Shown here piece by piece: positions 45,019-56,637 of a stretch of 64,000 bases of DNA. The stretch's first letter is position 1, and each line of letters starts with the position of its first letter. The stretch lies in contig CM074863.1 in assembly GCA_037501455.1 (NCBI GenBank), positions 57,021,501 through 57,085,500 of the forward strand. Reading direction: 5' to 3'. Below the pieces are notes generated by a model. The model made no database searches. It was given only the letters and a program-made list of their open reading frames with translations, and was not told where the DNA came from. The position numbers were made by a program, and so were the translations under genes. Source of the stretch: Lantana camara. Its lineage: Eukaryota; Streptophyta; Magnoliopsida; Lamiales; Verbenaceae.

Positions 45019-48000
45019 ATCTCCCACTTGCCCGTAAAAGTCATTTAGGTACTTTAAGTCCCATCTTCTCAAGATGCACTTTGAGAGCCTTTTGACTTTG
45101 GGCGTTTCAAAAGTGGATCTGCTATATTCTCTGTTGATGTGACCCTCTTGTTTACACATCTCTTAGGAAACACCTTTTCCTTAAAAAGTGATTCGTAATC
45201 ACGTGTTCAGTCTCTTGGTGAGGTCTTGGTTCTCTTACTTGAGCAACCATCCTTTTATCATACAATATGATAAAGGAGTTGTTTCATGCTAGGAACTTCA
45301 TCTAACCAGTTAGATGGAGTTTCTTACCCAAACACTTAACTTAGCGTTATATAATACGACTAAGTTCTCAACTACGATAGTCGAGTTTTGCAATGTCCGT
45401 CCTTGGAACCCCTTTCCAACACATTGCATTACCATTCTGGTAGAAGTTGTATCCTTTCAATGATTTCATAATCATCTATGTTTGATGAACGGTTACATCA
45501 AATATCCTTCTAACAACAAGATCTTTTGGGCACTGTAAACTAATACATATCCTCATTTCTTCTCAAGTACTCTGAGGACATCCTTTACAGAAATCTAATG
45601 ACCTTCTCTGAGGTCATATTAGATTCGACCCACTACGCTTAGTGTTGCGCCATATCAAGTCTAGTACATGACATTTCATACATTATGCACCCTTTCACTT
45701 AAAGGGATTTTGGACATTCTAATTTTCTTAAAGTTATCTTAGGACACATACTCTTCAAAAGAGATGTTCCATTGTCCATACTAAACTCCTTTTAGCATTG
45801 TGGTTATGTACTCGTTTTGTGATAATCCATTTACGCTCTTAGATCTATCTTCTATAGATCTCAATGTCGAGAATTTAGGATAATCACTAAGATGTTTCAT
45901 GCCAAATTGTTTCTTAAACAAGAATTGGTAACTTTCACGTCATCCTTGACATTCCTAATGAGAAGGATGTTGTCTTCTAAAGAACCAAAATTGACTCTTA
46001 CATCACTAACTATCATATGTACATTTTTTAGACTTATTCGACTTCCATCTGTGTTAAACGATTTGATTATCCTATGGAATCGAATTGTCTAACTCCTCGA
46101 AGCCTTTATCAATCCACAGATTGACTTTAGGGATTTGCATACCTTATGCATACTCCCACTGAATATGAGACTTATAGAAATACCTTATTTCAGTCTCTTT
46201 CAATCTCATATTGAACAAGATAGTTCTCATATTCATTTATCATCTCTCATAGTCAGAATATGAGGATGTGGTAAAATACAATCCAAATGGACTTTTGCAT
46301 TTCAACCGTCAAGAAGGTTGTAATGCTTTCATTCACTCGAAGCTGCATGAGCTAGATCCTATTAGGTGGATCAACCAAGGTCAAAACTTAGTTTGAGTAT
46401 ATGGAATCCATATTGGATTTCAAGGCTTGCTTACACTACTCAGATTCCAAATCTGATAGTGTCTCCTCTTTAGGTAATTCCTCGGCTATCTCGGAACGTG
46501 TTCTAAACGCGTCTTAAGAGGAGGGTTTCATACATGTGCATACTCTAAAATTTGGCTAAATTTTATCAGATGGGCTCGTTTCTTCTATATGTGGCGTGGA
46601 TATTTATCCTCAAATTTCTTTAAGGTCTGCTTGCTTGCCTTTCTTCTTCTATAGGAACGATTCCTTAAGAAAGATACATTCCTTGAGACAAACAACCTTT
46701 TGTCTAAGGGAATCGCAGAAACGATATCTGATATCATTGTATAAACTTGAACTCATTGCAAGCTTATCTCCCACTATCCTCTTCACTTAAGAGGATTCCA
46801 CTAAATTCTTGGATAAGAATAATTAGGGAATTTAGTATGCCACATTGCATAGTGCAACTAAAGGACTAGTTTTTGGAAGGTACTAAATTCAAAATCTCTA
46901 ACTGCATATTCTAGGAGTTTATTCCTAGAATGATTACAAGTCAGTAAAGCTTGCTATGGAATGGACCATATCCCATTAGGTTTCATTCCCTCATTCGGAA
47001 ACACTAAGGTGTTCTCGAATTAGTTACTGAGAGATAATCCTATTATCTCCAAGACGACTAAGGAATTAGTTGCTAAGATATTGGCTATTTCTATCATATC
47101 GATTTGCCTATAACTTACGACTACTTCGGTTCCTAACCTCCTTTTGAAATTCTAAGAATTTCATATAAGTTTTGAATTTTGTACTTCAACAAGTACATTC
47201 ATTCATAATGATTAAACTGACGATTGTATCTAGTGCTTACATTAAGCATCTTACACTCATCAGCATGGATCAAAATCCACTAGAATTTTTGGCACGTTCC
47301 ACGTTTCACCTAAACTATGTTTCGGGAACGTTTCCCTTCAAGATAGGATTCATAGGAAGTTAACTCTCTAGGTTCATTTTCGTAAAATGATCCTAAGATG
47401 TCTAACTTGCTAATCCTTTTATGTCTCAACGTTCCAAAGTAATTCGAAGCTTTGTCATCTCACTTACTTTTGTTATCTCGTTGTATGTTCAGAACATTAG
47501 TGCTTTGAGTCTTTGCACAACAGATTATGCAGAATCAACTCAAGACTTGTGAATTCTATTCCAAGTAGAATTACTAAACGAGGTAACATTTCAGAGTACT
47601 CATACTCTTTACAGTTCCCTTTCAAAGTCCTTATTTTCTACCATAGAAGCAAACGTCCAATTTGATCTCTAGTGTCTTTTGGGCATACCCCTTACATGCC
47701 CCTCCATTGGGCTCTTAAGGGTTTCTTCTTCTTTAGGACTTCAAGCCTTTAACTTAGTGAGTTTAGAAGAAGAATTAACCATCACAACCTTTTATTCCTT
47801 CTTAAGGATGCTCTCAACCATTATCAACTAAATGATTAACTATGCTACATTAGCATCATTCTAGTTGAGCAGTGCATTGAGAACTCTTTTCTCAGTTAAT
47901 GACCATAAGATCTTCAAATAAGATCTTTAGACCTTGTTCGTGTGCACTTGTTTCCTCATTTGAAATATTGAATAATTCCATAATGTTATACCTTGTAACA

Positions 48001-48229
48001 TTTTTATGAGGTGGTTCAATTGCTCTTATGTGGTTTGGAGAAATCCATTCACCTCAGATTGCTTCTCTTTTGGCCCGGGTCGAATTTTCACAATTGAAAA
48101 CTTCTCCCTTTAGAGAACACCTTTATCTATTCGGAATCTAAAATGAATTTTAGGGTCCAAAGCCAATCAGAGTTATTTAGGACTTAGTCAACTCTTTTGA
48201 ATTAAGGATGGATACGAATGGGTTTGCAT
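45019..48229 (-). pseudogene. Degenerate copia gag-pol of the reverse element
   Basis: The gag start survives as ATGCAAACC (minus, from 48229) beside a sequence alignable with the plus-strand gag start. The RNase H tail is recognisable near 45110-45160, complementary to the AGAGGGTCACATCAGCAGAG part of the intact copies. In between, every frame is broken by indels and stops and the total length is about 3.2 kb against 3.9 kb, so sizable deletions are present. No functional product is expected. Confidence 0.8.
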
Positions 48230-50430
48230 TTCATATTGTAGAGAATCACAGAACTACAACTTAGATGTTAAGCAGAGAAAATGTGAGCATGCTTAATTAT
48301 AACGATATACAAAAGATAAGGTCTTTAATCTAATGTAGCTCCCACTGTTTTTCAAAGATCTAAGAGGAACGCGTTTCCCAATGGGTACTAAGATCCTAAG
48401 CATTTTACCTCGAACCCACGACTCGCGGACATTGTAAGTAAAACCCTAGGTAGGTACAACCTACCAATTCTAACACCTTTAGAACTCTTAGTAATTGTTT
48501 TTGCATCACCTATCTTTCAATATGGACCCACGTCTCATGCGACATCCATATTTAGTTAGGCGTTAAGCTAGACCCATCAATCATAAGATCATGATCAAAA
48601 CTTAGTTCGAACGACCCACGACCCACGACTCGCGGACATCGCCCTTGCCAAAATTGACCATGAAATATTGATCATTTAAAATGATCAATCAGGTAACTAA
48701 GAACTAATAAGCTCCACTAGCTATCCCACGACTCGCGGACAATAACTAGCTTTACTTACTAAACTTAAAACCTATTGATCGAATGCTAGGAATTTAATTC
48801 AAAAATTTACATCTCGAATCAAATACCTATTATTCGAAATGAGCTTAATATTTAATGGGAATTTTCGAATCAACCGAAGAGTTGTTCGGTTAGACCTCAC
48901 CAACATATATGTTATCCAATTTTATTAGTCTTGATTAATGCAAGTACAACTTAAATGCATTTCGCACAAGCACTTAGTAGATAACATGTCCTAGCATGAT
49001 ACTAACATGTGATGATCATGGGTTCTACTTATCTTATGCGTGATATGTGGGAGCCATTCCACAATCACAAGTTCTAACATACATGCTACATAAACAGTTT
49101 ATATCACATAAGGGAAAGCGGCAACAAAATACGAGCCCTATCTCTATTACATTTTCACAATTGAGATTCCCCTCCCTAACATTTTGAGGGGTCTTCACTT
49201 ATGGCCTCCTTGTTACTTGAATGTGGTCCATCTTACTCTATGGGTGCATTGTCTCCAAAATGAAAATAAAACCTCAACACCTATCTCTATTCTCAAATTA
49301 CAATAAAAAGAAAAAGACATAAAGTAATAAGGCTCAATCTTCATATTGGCCTTAGACAAATACAAGGGGCATACCCCGGCCACAAAAACAGTAATATGGA
49401 AAGCCACATAATAAATCACATAACAGTACGCACATAAGTGAGGCTCCAACCTCAATTGAAAAACGCAACTATAGGGCTCCAACCCCAATTTAAACCATTC
49501 ATGTGCATAAATTAAAACCATACATAAGTCTAAACCCATGATCACGTAACATGCTTTTGCGAGAATTTAAATTTAGGCAATAAATAAAATTCCCGTTTCA
49601 AGTCCTAATGACTTAAAACACGACTTGATGCGAGTCTTATTTATAAAAGTTTTCAATAAATCCCAAATTACTAAAACTAAAAAAATTCCAATTAATTTCT
49701 GAAAATTAATAATTTTATTAAAGATGTAGCTTCCCAAAATATAAACCGTTTATATTTCTCAAAAATCCCAATTTTAAGTTTTATTCAAAAATTAAAATAA
49801 ATATTCAAAAAATAAAACTTTAAAATTATAAAAAATAAAATTGGGACTGGATTGCACGAAGTACGAAAACGGATCACGAAAAACGGGGCCCGTACGCGAA
49901 AAGGGCTGAGCTCGCCGCGCACGAGTGCGTGCAGCCCCTCTCGGCAGCCTTGCGGGCGGGCTGGGCGAGGGATCCCGCACGCTTGCGGGATACTCGCCCA
50001 GCAGGGGGGGGACGGCGGGCGGCCTCTCGGCCAGCCCTGGGCGGGCGCGCCCGGAAGGCCTCCCGCACGGTTGCGGGAGGGAGATGGCGCTGGGGCCTGC
50101 GCGCGCCTAGGACAGGCGGGTGCGTGACGCCTTCGCGCGCGGGGTTTCGCGTGTTCGTAATCCAGGCTTTTCGTTTCGTGTTTTCGTTTAAAAGCAAAAC
50201 CAATCTAAGAAATCCAAAAACAGTTTATACAGTTTCAAATCTAAAACAGTTTTTAAAACGAATTTTACAAAACAGTTTTCAGAAACTTTCAGGAAAAATA
50301 CAGTTTCGTAATTCAGGCTTTCTAAAACAATTACAAATACTTAATCGCATCAAGCCTAAGAATTTCTACCAAATTCAGTAAAATTGAGACGAATCAGAAA
50401 CACGATTAACGAGGTGGCTCTAATACCACT
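48230..50430 (-). other. Leader and primer site of the reverse copia
   Basis: The primer site (complement at 50416-50428) reads TGGTATTAGAGCC, one change from the initiator tRNA-Met consensus. The GC island (about 49870-50140) contains the hairpin CTCCCGCAACCGTGCGGGAG (50060-50079 as complement), identical to the plus-strand copies, and a longer one at 49963-49997. Four CCCACGACTCGCGGAC-type motifs lie at 48413, 48525, 48614 and 48724, in the same relative order as in the plus-strand leaders. Confidence 0.75.
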
Positions 50431-52719
50431 TGTTGGAAAGCAAGAATCAGAAAGCAGCGAAAATTTAATAATTTTCCAACAAAAAGCATCGAAGCTCGCA
50501 ATCGTGAATCCAAATTCGTAGAGATCAAGAAAATCACTTAGGTAGTAGCTTTCTTGACACGTTTTGAGCCGCCCTCAAACGCGCTTCATGCTGTAATGAC
50601 AACCCGTCCCTCTAAAGTCTCTTTCTACTTCAGAATCCATTGTAGGGATAACATTCCACACCAACCTGGATTCAAATCATGTTAGGGAAGTTCTTAACGA
50701 TATAACATAAGGAAAGAAACTTGAAACGAGAAAGGCATGATTGAACTCCCTTCGAAAACCAGTTTTGCGAAAGTAAAAATCTGCCAGCCATAAAACCCTC
50801 TTGAAAAAACTTATCCTTCAGGATATGGACGAACGATTTTCGCCATCTTCTTTGGTTCGATTTTTTCACTCGTTTTCTGTTGGGATCAGAATCGTTTCAT
50901 CATCCCTTCTGGTCGTTTTGCTTGATCCCCACTCCTTGGTAAAACTCGAATCTTCAAAACTTCTAACTTGAAGCTCTCTAGAGATAGTCAACCAACTTGG
51001 CTACAATCTAACTAGTAAGGATGCTAGTTCTCTAGTTAGTGTTTAGGCTTAACCTAGGGTTTTGTTAATCTTGGAGAAAGGATGGTGTTCAACACATGAA
51101 CCAAAAGAAATCTCGATTAGCTCCAAGAGGAGCTCGAGCTCCCCTATTTATAGGAGGGGAAGGGACGCCCAAACCCTAGTCCTTTTGGGCTAAGGATTTG
51201 GTCCCTCTCTCCTATTACTTGATCATCAACTAATTTTGACTTTGTCTTTGAATTCAAATTCAAATCAACTTTCAAGAGAGCTAAAATATCCAAACCCTTT
51301 TGGATATTATTATACTTTATTTATTTAAAATAAATAACTTATTTTTATCTAATTAATTAATTCACAATTAATTAACTAGATTATTTTTCTCCAAAATTAG
51401 ACTTTCTTTTTAATTCAAAATTAAACCAAAGTTTATTAAATAATTAACACATTAATTATTTAATCACCAAATAAATATCCACGCACATGCACACGTGTCC
51501 ATGAAGGACACGTGTCACGCACTTGTGGTTTCACACGTGTCACACACGTGTGGTTTGGTTTCACAAGTGTGGAACCCTTTGGCCCGATTAACTCGTTTAA
51601 TCATTTTAAAGCCGCAACTCATGTAACCAAGTTGTTGTATGTGACCCTCTAGGTTCTCAATTCAATTAGCAGTGACCCTAATTAATTAATTCACTAATTA
51701 ATTAATCAGTCCACAGATTAAACGACCATAGTCTAGCAACAGGTGTTTAACCCCTAGTTGAATTGGAATGTTCGGATTCGATAGAACCTTTAAGTCATTT
51801 ATTCATGTGAGATACAATCCTCCTACTTACTATCTCTCAACCAAGATCTAAGGCAAGGGAATAATTAGAACCCTAATAATTTGGTCTTAAAGCTAAGTGC
51901 ATTTCATATCCATTTGATCTCAATCCAAGAAACCCTTTTCTTGATGTCTTGATCTACTGCCTTGGCCAAGGACTCCATATGGCATATGAATGACTTACAC
52001 AATAAGAGATCACCTTGCAAATGCAAGTGTAGGTCCTTTCTTGATTCTCATTCTCTTTCATGAGTCACTTGTACAGCCCCAGCATAAGCCTTGAATCAGT
52101 TGTCTAAGGCGACAACCTTTAAAGCTTATACCTAAGACTACAGAGTTAACTCATAAAGTGACAAGGAACCTCAAGTCTAAGGATCAATTAATCACATCAA
52201 TGACTCGTGAGATATTTCGTAATTTGGAAGTTTCCATTTCCTGAAATAGAAACTTCCTTTCCCATTTAGGAATCTTCTCACACGGGGCACCTTAGTGAAC
52301 TTACTTATTAAAGCTAGCACCCTCATGTATCACGCACGTATCAACTATACACTTTGAACCTCCATGAAACAAGGTGGTCCTTCTTAAGGGCGTGATCCCA
52401 CAAGCAAGCCTTAGAGGAGTCAGGTTGACACTCCCACTGTCTGTAGGACTCATCGGCTTGGAGTATTTTACTAATCCTGACTTATGTGATATAGGGCTCG
52501 TTTCATGAACCATTTCACCAAAATGGTAGAGTCCTAAAGTCATCAGGATTAGGGGAGTTCTTATACATGCACAGCTAAAGTAAACGCATACCACACAAGA
52601 GCATATAAAGAAGTGTTCGCCTGTGATATTAATCATTCGTATATTATTCAAAGATTATCTGTGATTCTAGGACAAGACGGATTATGACTAATCGGCTTTC
52701 TAGGGCACTATTCCTAAAA
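50431..52719 (-). repeat. 5' LTR of the reverse copia
   Basis: It pairs with 42747-45018 with scattered differences and a rearranged G-box cluster (about 51480-51575). TATA box complement at 51145-51152. Confidence 0.9.
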
Positions 52720-52724
52720 CGTCG

Positions 52725-53185
52725 GTTTAGCCTTTCTAGTTGCATTTGTCTTTCATACACTTTACTTATGTCATGACTTGTAGACTTGAGATTATACTCT
52801 GCCTTTCTGTAGCCCTGTGTGGCGTTCGTATTCGGCCCTGTGTGGCACTTGATGATTATTACGTTATGTTGATCGGATATTCGGGACTAGGTATCTATGC
52901 TAGTTGAACCCGTCACCTGTTATGTGTGTTGATATTCGGGACTAGGCATCTATGCTAGTTGAACCCGTCACTTGTTTTGAATGTTGATTTAAATGCTTCC
53001 GCTATCTTGTTTGGATGTTTTAATTGCTTCCGCGCTCTGAGTTTTTTCGAGTTAGATACGCCTACCATAGCGTGTGTGTTTGTCTCCCGTTCGCTCTGAT
53101 TCAGATTCGGGCATGGACTTCTATTTCATGATCGGGTCTGGGTCATAGTGCGGGGGATGTGGTATCCTCCGTTTGGGGTGCTACA
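52725..53185 (+). repeat. Tekay 5' LTR, piece 3
   Basis: It resumes after the reverse copia. It holds a GATATTCGGGACTAGG repeat (52876 and 52931, period 55), TGCTTCCGC motifs, GCGGGGGATGTGG and an end at about GCTACA. It is the U5 side of the LTR. Confidence 0.8.
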
Positions 53186-53193
53186 TCCTTAAG

Positions 53194-53205
53194 TGGTATC
53201 AGAGC
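53194..53205 (+). other. Primer binding site of the Tekay element
   Basis: TGGTATCAGAGC, complementary to initiator tRNA-Met, is eight bases after the LTR end. Confidence 0.88.
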
Positions 53206-53580
53206 TCTAGATTACAAAACCGAGCTCTAGTGTCGTGTCGAGTCTGTCTAGTTTGTACGGCATAGGACAATGTGATTATGTGACTCATTTACTTGAATAC
53301 TTGTTTATTTCTAATACTTGTATACATACACACGTATTAATCCGCATGCATCAATATTGCTTGAATCTTTGAATTTCAGGATACCTCCTAGACGTCGTGA
53401 CCGAGAGGCTTCACCGGATGCGCCTAATCCGCCTCCATCACCACCACTGAATGCGAAGAACATTGTTCAAGCACTTCTCAATCAGTTACAATAGAATCAG
53501 AGACAACAGACACCACCTGTTGATGGTCAGGATGGTACTATCTCAACTGCGTATAGGGAATTTCGGAACAACAACCCTCC

Positions 53581-53660
53581 TAAGTGGTTTAGGGGAGATG
53601 ATATTAAGGCTGAGGAATGGTAAGTGGTTTGGGGGAGATGATATTAAGGCTGAGGAATGG
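53581..53660. repeat. 40-bp tandem duplication in gag
   Basis: The stretch starting TAAGTGGTTT at 53581 is repeated from 53621 with one substitution. The length is not a multiple of three, so it causes a frameshift. Confidence 0.92.
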
Positions 53661-53838
53661 TTAGCTGAGATCAGTGGTATTTGGGAGATTTGCCGAGGGA
53701 GTTCTCAGGATAGGGCTGTTTGTACTGCTCGATTCATTCAGGGACAGGCAGCTAACTGGCTCAAGGGAGTTCGATCCAGACTTGAGAGGAGTGGTATGGA
53801 GTTCACTTGGGAGACTTTTGTGCATGAGTTCCACGAGA

Positions 53839-53843
53839 AGTTT
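53839..53843 (+). repeat. Target site duplication AGTTT for solo LTR C (left)
   Basis: It is repeated at 57741-57745. Gag reading continues across the join. Confidence 0.92.
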
Positions 53844-53985
53844 TGTAACGCCCTAGTTTTTAGGTAGTACAACATAACGTATGTGTTTAACAAATTGCGC
53901 GAAATAATTATTTATCCGTGTTTTATATATTTAACTTTATTTTAAATACATTAAATGTTGATTACTTTATTTTAATGTTATTAAT

Positions 53986-53988
<3 letters not shown>

Positions 53989-54030
<42 letters not shown>
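53989..54030. repeat. (AT)n microsatellite
   Basis: Uninterrupted AT dinucleotides in the first part of LTR C. Confidence 0.95.
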
Positions 54031-54033
<3 letters not shown>

Positions 54034-55865
54034 AACTGTGGTATGAATTGTTTAATAAATTTGCATGAACTTATGCAATTCATGTTAATTAATTATGCAT
54101 GCATGTATTTATAAATTATATAAGTATGTGATTTTTCATTAATTGTAATATTATGAATTTTATTGTTGCATTGTTTATGAGCCTCCTTTACGTGCTTCGT
54201 TTCTAATTAATTTGATACCGAAATTTCGTACAAATTTAATATGTTGGACTTATATGTGTCTTGTGTATGAATATATGTTCGTTTCATGTTTTCGGATTTA
54301 ATTGATTGAGTTTTGGAATATTTGAATAATGATATCAAGTTTTTAGGTTGATGTTTTAAACGTTTAAATCCTTTTCGAACCGTTTGTGATTTGTTTAACT
54401 CCGTTTTCAATTCCGATTTTTGTGCCAACTTGGTATACTTGAATTATGTGAGTTATGAATGTGTTTGCATGCTCGTTTTATGTTTTCGTGCTCGTTTGTC
54501 GAGGTTTTAAACCTTTGGTACTTGACGAGGGACATGAGGGCCTAACTAGTTTTAGCGCACCTCGTGTTCCGGAGGCCATAATTTGAGCTCGGGAATTCGG
54601 ATTCGAATTCCGGAAGATGCGTCGGACTCGTGACGAAGAAAGAAAACTTTTGAACCTAGTTTGGTATTTTTCTAGCCCCATTTGGACCCTCGATTTTCGC
54701 CCGGAACGAACAGCTTGTACGAAAGCCACCATCTTTGACTAGTCTTGTACTTGTGGGTCCAATTTAACCATACTCAAGCTTTAACCCTTGGTTTATTGAC
54801 CCTAACTCAGCTCTCTCCCTCCCTTACCTGTTGCATATCGAGCCACACACCCACAAGAGGAGAATGAGCTGCTGAAAATGGAGAAGAAGAAGAGAAAGAA
54901 GAAACCCCCTTTCCATGGCTTGTGATTTTGAAGCTTGATCTTCTCCATACTTCTTCATATCTTAAAGGTAAGCATATTTATGTATTCTCCTCTCTTCTAT
55001 GCTTCATTTGATCCTTGAAATTCATGTTATGCATCAGATTTATTAAGGGTATGAAAGCTTGTATGAATAGTTAGGGTTAGACTTCATTTGTTGAATCCTT
55101 GGCTTAGCTTGAGTTTGTGACCGATTTGAGACTTCTTGGGTGATTGTATGAACTTATTTGCTTCCATTTTTGATCTATACTCCATGATAGATGTGTGGGG
55201 AGGATTTTCTCTTTAGACCCTTTGATGAAATTATGTGATTTAGAGCCCCAAACTTGATGATCAAAACTGCCTCCCCTGTTTCGGAACTGCTGTGTGAATT
55301 TATGCTTTGTTGTTTGAGTTAATGACTTCCAATTCATATGAATTTGCATGGAGATTTTGTATACTAATTGGTCTATATGTTAGCCCTGCTCTTGCAAGTT
55401 TTTAGATCCATTTTCAGCTCCTAAATCGAAGCATGATGGCCGGTTTGTATGCTATGCGCGAACCGAACTGCTGCTGTTGCATTTTGTGATTACTTGGTGG
55501 TTCTAACGTGCTCCAATTCATTCCATTTTGCATATATATGATGTATATTAGTTGTTTAGTATGTTAGCATGCATTCCCTAAGGTTTTAGATTCAAATTCA
55601 GTCCCTAGGTACTTGATCATGGCATGATTTAACTAACCGAGCTCATATGTGCGGTTTTGGCGTCCCAGACTTCCTGCATGTTTTTGATACTCTTAACGTG
55701 TGATTTGGACTTATCATTCTAAATGAAATATGCTCCTAATATGCTAAATATGTTGTATATTAAGTTTCATAAGATTTGGAGTTGATTTGGTATGCTTTTG
55801 GGACTGATTTTGTATAGGGTCTGTTTTGCCGGTAAGCTTTGTTTGAGTTTTTGGGTCTGTACCGT

Positions 55866-55986
55866 GACACCCCCGTGTCTCATTTGCTTTGTAATGGATG
55901 ACCCGTGTCATGCCCTTTTTCCAGTTCTGTACTGAGACACCCCCGTGTCTCAGTCTATTCAATTTGAGGGACACGGGCGTGTCCCT
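55866..55986. repeat. GC-rich palindrome cluster of LTR C
   Basis: GACACCCCCGTGTC (55866-55879), TGAGACACCCCCGTGTCTCA (55933-55952) and AGGGACACGGGCGTGTCCCT (55967-55986) have stems of 5, 8 and 8 bp around 4-nt loops. A half-site CCCGTGTCA is near 55902. Confidence 0.88.
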
Positions 55987-56571
55987 CCCCCTCCGCTTTT
56001 CTTGTCTTTTCCTTTTCGATTTTTGGTTGTTTCACCTCTCTAATGACTTTATCTTCATTTGTGATGAACTATGAACTTGTTATTCTATGTGTTGGGAGTA
56101 TCGTGGTTTAATTTCATAGCATTTGGTTGAGATTTAGGCATTCTTTTACCGAATGCCGTTTATGTGTCATTTGTGGTTCCCGTAACCCATTTCCCCTATC
56201 ATATGATTTCTTCTTGTTCTCAAACTTTGGAAATATGTTACATTATGTAATATGAATACGTTTGAATGTGTGTTGAACTTGGTTTACTTCAATGCTCTTA
56301 TTTGCCTAAATGTTGGATCTTGGGCTATGATTATATTTGAATTTCTTGAGTTGAATTGATTGGAAACGTGAAATGTGAAGGATGAACATGATTGAATATG
56401 AATACTGCATTGAATAAATGAATTGAATGTTTATATGTCTTTAAGACTTTAATAGTGCACATGAACGTGTTCATTACATTATAGCTTCTTCTCTTCATTC
56501 ATATCATGATCATTACATTGCCGAGCGTCTTAATTGGTCATGTTGAGTCTCACTTCACCTTTAATGCACAG

Positions 56572-56637
56572 ATTTTGTTTCCGTTGGAGATGAGGCCGGT
56601 CTGAGAGGCTCTTGTGTTCTCCTCTTTGCGGTTTAAG
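56572..56637 (+). other. Putative cassette exon of LTR C (66 bp)
   Basis: It is preceded by TTTAATGCACAG and followed by GTGGGT. It is the shortest of the four equivalents. Confidence 0.45.

Larger units (their letters stand above)
42747..52719 (-). mobile_element. Reverse-oriented degenerate copia element, related to the 5-23 kb array
   Basis: It has two LTRs (42747-45018, 50431-52719) and CGTCG duplications. On the minus strand the LTR starts TGTTAGGAATAGTGCC, with the last bases at 52719 mutated (TTTTAGG), and ends TTTCCAACA. LTRs are about 330 bp longer than in the plus-strand array. The internal region is shorter (5.4 kb) and its coding part is fragmented, while the leader still has conserved hairpins and motifs. 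It is older than, or derived from a defective branch of, the same family. Confidence 0.9.
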
